Part shown: positions 5,022 to 7,264 of the stretch, in pieces
How positions within the stretch are numbered: the first letter of the stretch is position 1
Layout: each line of letters starts with the position of its first letter
Assembly: GCA_946497585.1 (NCBI GenBank)
Contig: CAMMLF010000083.1
Location: forward strand, 1-7,264
DNA from: an uncultured Clostridium sp.
GTDB taxonomy: Bacteria > Bacillota > Clostridia > TANB77 > CAG-508
Direction of reading: 5' to 3'
DNA length: 7,264 bases
The notes under the pieces: model-generated
Told to the model about the DNA's origin: nothing
Seen by the model: only the letters and a program-made list of their open reading frames with translations
The model's database searches: none
Program-made: the position numbers and the translations under genes

Positions 5022-5426
5022 TTATTTATCAGAACTATTTTTATATTCTTTATAATCATTTATAATATTTACAATATTGTTACTTATTGGCTCTGTTATC
5101 AAAGAATTTAACTTATTCCCAATCATATCATATACTTTGTCTATTTCTTCTTCTTTAACATTATTATCAATAATCATATTAAATATTGGTACATTATTTT
5201 CTAATTTTTCTTTTGAAGATTTAGCAATTTCAAATCCGTTCATATTTTCCATATTGTATTTTGCGAATACCATTTCAGGCTTTAAATCTATAATTTTATT
5301 GTATGTTTCTTTGCCATCATTGGCAGTTCCAACAATATCTACATACTCTAAATTTTCAATTGCTTTTACTATATCATTTGTTATATTTACATCATTATGT
5401 GCAATAAGAGTTCTTATTTTTTTCAT
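5022..5426 (-). CDS. Stand-alone pseudo-receiver domain protein
   Basis: The 134 residues are one CheY-like receiver, closest in style to the Spo0A receiver: KIRTLIAHNDVNITNDIV at the N-terminus, YVDIVGTANDGKETYNKI, then KPEMVFAKYNMENMNGFEIA. The phospho-acceptor Asp expected in PDVVLLDxxMPxMDG is Lys56 here (VFAKYNM). The acidic pair is reduced to HND and the conserved Thr/Lys signature is not evident (NMIIDNN). It therefore cannot be phosphorylated at the usual site and may be locked in one state. No output domain follows; the tail (NIINDYKEYKNSSDK) is short. ATG 5426 lies four bases after the PfkB stop, with AGGGTGG inside that gene's end, so it is the last gene of a three-gene operon. Dimerising with, or titrating, the convergent Spo0A-like protein is an attractive guess. 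Confidence 0.8.
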   Translation of the reverse strand: MKKIRTLIAHNDVNITNDIVKAIENLEYVDIVGTANDGKETYNKIIDLKPEMVFAKYNMENMNGFEIAKSSKEKLENNVPIFNMIIDNNVKEEEIDKVYDMIGNKLNSLITEPISNNIVNIINDYKEYKNSSDK

Positions 5427-5430
5427 ATTA

Positions 5431-6279
5431 TTATACCACCCTTTCTTGGTTTTGGCTTGGTAATCTCAATCCCAATATTCCATGTTGTTTTATAGACTCT
5501 GTTGCTAAATCTACTGCTGTTCTTAATGCTACTTCTTCACTTTCTCCATTTACTAGAAGATTTAGAAAAGTACCATTTAGGCAATCTCCTGCTCCTGTCT
5601 TATCTACAACATCTTCTATTACTTGTGAATATACTGGAAATTGTTTATCTTTTGAGTAGTATAAGCATCCTTTTTTGCCATATTTAATAATTTTAGTTTT
5701 AGCTTTACAATCTAATAATTCTGTATATTCCTTATCAATAAATGCTATGTCAACATTATCAAATACTTTTTTGCAATTAGGCTGTTTAGCAAATTCATCT
5801 ATTGTATCAGCACTTATTGTTGCATCTGTATTTTGCCTTAAAAATTCTATAAGTTCTAATTGTTTCTCTGGTGTTGCAGTTGTTAAATGAAAATGCTTTG
5901 CTCCTAAAAAGTTTTTAGGTATATCACTACTGCCAACTTCCATCTCTGGTTGTACTGTCCCTGTTACTGTTCTATCTTGCCCATCTGCAGTATTCCATAT
6001 AGTATAAAATCTCGTTGTTGGTACATCTAATGTTTTTACACCAGACAAATCAATATTATAATCATAAAATTGAGAAATATCAAGGTCTTTTCCAATTTTT
6101 CCTACCATACCTACTCTATGAAATAAACTTGCAGGAACAGTAGAAAATACACAAGCCCCTCCTATATCAACTATGTTAGGTCTTTTTTCTTTTAATTTAC
6201 TAAAATCAATTATGTCATAAGCAATATTTCCTATTATAACTAATTTAGGAGATTGTGGTTTTATTTGTATTTTTTCCAT
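5431..6279 (-). CDS. PfkB-family (ribokinase-like) sugar or nucleoside kinase
   Basis: This 282-residue protein should transfer phosphate from ATP to a hydroxyl of a sugar or nucleoside in the cytoplasm. The first signature includes Asp22 (GNIAYDIID) and the Gly-Gly turn at 40-41 (DIGGACVF). The second is DKTGAGDCLNGTF at 226-238, with Asp232 as catalytic base and the GAGD anion hole. VGKIGKD at 59-65 and IIKYGKKGCLYY at 197-208 are also typical. Length is normal for the family. Substrate cannot be read from the sequence; PfkB members include ribokinase, adenosine, cytidine and pseudouridine kinases. The ATG at 6279 has AGGAG about ten bases upstream, and the gene starts 13 bp after the radical SAM stop. 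With a viperin-like partner, a nucleoside or modified nucleoside substrate is a reasonable inference. Confidence 0.9.
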   Translation of the reverse strand: MEKIQIKPQSPKLVIIGNIAYDIIDFSKLKEKRPNIVDIGGACVFSTVPASLFHRVGMVGKIGKDLDISQFYDYNIDLSGVKTLDVPTTRFYTIWNTADGQDRTVTGTVQPEMEVGSSDIPKNFLGAKHFHLTTATPEKQLELIEFLRQNTDATISADTIDEFAKQPNCKKVFDNVDIAFIDKEYTELLDCKAKTKIIKYGKKGCLYYSKDKQFPVYSQVIEDVVDKTGAGDCLNGTFLNLLVNGESEEVALRTAVDLATESIKQHGILGLRLPSQNQERVV

Positions 6280-6292
6280 CTTCTTTCATCTC

Positions 6293-7066
6293 CTATTCCA
6301 TGAAATCCATCAAATTTTGATATAAGGCATTTCCCTTTTTTACATCTTTTCCATTCTCTGTTTTTACTATATCTCCATTTGCAACAAGTAGTACATATTT
6401 ATCTTCCATATCTTTTTCTTGTCTATAATCAACTCTACCTATATTTTCAAATTTTTGAAATATACCTTTTTTACTTTCAAATTCTGCATCTGATATTTCA
6501 AATTGATTTCTATTTCTTTCTGCTGTTTCCCTTAAAGGCATAAATTGAAATACTCTCCAAGAATTTATTTTGTAATTATTTAAGAAATTTCCTAATTCTT
6601 CTAATTGATCTATATTTTTCTTGCTAACCACCGTATTTATATTTAACTTAAGTCCTGTATTTTTTACATATTCTAATACTGTTTTTATATTTTGATAATG
6701 ATTTATTCCTCTTCCTAATTCTGCATTTATTTCATTATCAGTTGAATCTATTGATAATGTTAGTGCATCTAAATAATTACAAATCTCTTTTATCTCATCA
6801 TTTTTTGCTAGTAATAACCCATTAGTTATAAGTTTATTATTTATTCCGTTTTCCTTTGCTTTTTTCAATAATCCAATCAAATTAGGATATAACAATGCCT
6901 CTCCTCCTGTCCATGTTATATCTGTTATTCCATCTTTAATAAGATTATCTAATATTCTTTCATTCTCTTCATAACACAGATCATTTATTCCTAAAAACCT
7001 ATGACAGTATTTACAGTTTTGATTACATTTTGTTGTTATATTCCAACATACTTCTTTTTTCTGCAT
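6293..7066 (-). CDS. Viperin-like/MoaA-like radical SAM enzyme
   Basis: The 257-residue protein has the CxxxCxxC cluster motif (Cys14, Cys18, Cys21 in KCNQNCKYC) for a 4Fe-4S centre and the SAM-binding GGE (TWTGGEALLYP). Downstream it follows viperin (RSAD2) and prokaryotic viperins: LITNGLLL for SNGSLI, LTLSIDSTDNEINAELGRG for ISCDSFDEEVNVLIGRG, LNINTVVSKKN for KINSVINRFN, WRVFQFMPL for WKVFQCLLI, ISDAEFE for IGDEEFE, and DMEDKYVLLVANGDIV for KMKDSYLILDEYMRF. Viperins convert CTP, UTP or GTP to ddh-nucleotides that terminate viral RNA. The Lys of the mouse KIN nucleotide-binding motif is Asn here, Trp-Lys is Trp-Arg, and the protein is shorter than most viperins. Substrate and product are therefore open, and a MoaA/SPASM-like relative is the alternative. 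AGAGGA lies seven bases before the ATG. First gene of the operon. Confidence 0.8.
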   Translation of the reverse strand: MQKKEVCWNITTKCNQNCKYCHRFLGINDLCYEENERILDNLIKDGITDITWTGGEALLYPNLIGLLKKAKENGINNKLITNGLLLAKNDEIKEICNYLDALTLSIDSTDNEINAELGRGINHYQNIKTVLEYVKNTGLKLNINTVVSKKNIDQLEELGNFLNNYKINSWRVFQFMPLRETAERNRNQFEISDAEFESKKGIFQKFENIGRVDYRQEKDMEDKYVLLVANGDIVKTENGKDVKKGNALYQNLMDFME

Positions 7067-7091
7067 TTCAACATCCTCTTTCTCTCTTAAT

Positions 7092-7131
7092 TAGACAATA
7101 AAATTATATAATCATTTCCAGAAATTGTCTA
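7092..7131. promoter_or_regulatory. Inverted repeat framing the operon promoter, candidate operator
   Basis: TAGACAAT (7092-7099) and its exact reverse complement ATTGTCTA (7124-7131) are 32 bp apart centre to centre, about three helical turns. One arm contains the -35 hexamer of the leftward operon and the other covers the predicted transcription start. A repressor bound to both arms would block or loop the promoter. The repeat is seen; the operator role is inferred. Confidence 0.4.
7103..7131 (-). promoter_or_regulatory. Vegetative-type promoter of the radical SAM operon
   Basis: On the minus strand TAGACA (7131-7126) and TATAAT (7108-7103) are exactly 17 bp apart. Transcription should begin near 7096, giving a leader of about 30 bases. 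The strong promoter close to the gene suggests the operon is expressed on its own and not by read-through from the right. Confidence 0.75.
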
Positions 7132-7180
7132 TCGAAAAAAAGTTGTTCAAACACAAACTTAAAGTTCACATAACTAAAAT

Positions 7181-7213
7181 AAGAGCAATAATATATAAAA
7201 TATTATCACTCTT
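7181..7213. terminator. Terminator-like 13-bp hairpin
   Basis: On the minus strand AAGAGTGATAATA pairs with TATTATTGCTCTT (two G-U pairs) around a TTTTATA loop, followed by ATTTTAG. The T-run is poor but the stem is long, so it could end a transcript entering from the right and insulate the operon. On the plus strand it is followed by AAATC, so leftward use is likelier. Confidence 0.5.
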
Positions 7214-7222
7214 AAATCAAAC

Positions 7223-7242
7223 CTTATAACTTTCGTTATAAG
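7223..7242 (-). other. Perfect 8-bp hairpin with GAAA tetraloop
   Basis: On the minus strand CTTATAAC and GTTATAAG pair perfectly around GAAA, a stable GNRA tetraloop. This is a hallmark of folded RNA, so it may be the 3' part of a structured RNA or leader whose start lies beyond the right edge. The identity is not determined. Confidence 0.4.
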
Positions 7243-7245
7243 TAG

Positions 7246-7264
7246 TACCACCAACAATGTGGTA
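7246..7264. repeat. TACCAC/GTGGTA dyad holding the candidate right attachment repeat
   Basis: TACCAC (7246-7251) and GTGGTA (7259-7264) form a six-bp inverted repeat across CAACAAT at the very edge of the window. Its last nine bases, AATGTGGTA, are the direct repeat also found at 180-188 outside the recombinase. An attachment-site arm or an RNA hairpin are both possible. The window ends here, so the boundary cannot be examined. Confidence 0.35.

Overview
The window is very AT-rich DNA whose genes have strong AGGAGG-type ribosome binding sites. It carries a Spo0A-type response regulator and a Tn916-like accessory sigma module, which points to a low-GC Firmicute of the class Clostridia. I cannot name the genus. 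TGA is used as an ordinary stop.

Layout. (1) Positions 1-212 hold no complete gene. They contain a markedly GC-rich patch (about 119-205) with an open minus-strand frame that looks like the 3' tail of a gene. (2) Positions 213-3868 form one leftward transcription unit typical of the recombination end of an integrative element. In transcription order it has a sigma-70 region 4 protein, a 56-residue sigma region 2-like partner, a lysine-rich 94-residue protein, a 52-residue single-pass membrane protein, a helix-turn-helix protein, a 57-residue SHOCT-like protein, and a large serine recombinase at the far left. No relaxase, coupling protein or type IV secretion gene is present, so nothing here shows self-transfer. 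(3) Positions 3869-4279 are a 411-bp divergent regulatory region. It has a 15-bp perfect inverted repeat, a start-stop mini-ORF, three evenly phased CGAAA motifs and the promoter of the next gene. (4) Positions 4280-4984 (plus strand) encode a divergent Spo0A paralogue. (5) Positions 7066-5022 (minus strand) form a tight three-gene operon: a viperin-like/MoaA-like radical SAM enzyme, a PfkB-family kinase, and a stand-alone receiver domain whose phospho-acceptor Asp is replaced by Lys. It converges on the Spo0A paralogue at a shared bidirectional terminator. (6) Positions 7067-7264 hold the operon's promoter, a terminator-like hairpin and two further hairpins.

How it may work together (inference). 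The 9-mer AATGTGGTA lies just outside the recombinase stop (180-188) and again at the last nine bases of the window (7256-7264). If these are attachment-site repeats, the whole interior is a roughly 7.1-kb serine-recombinase element. Its cargo would be a viperin-like radical SAM enzyme plus a sugar or nucleoside kinase, under Spo0A-like control. Bacterial viperins make chain-terminating ddh-nucleotides against phage, so an anti-phage role is a testable hypothesis. The sequence alone does not show it.
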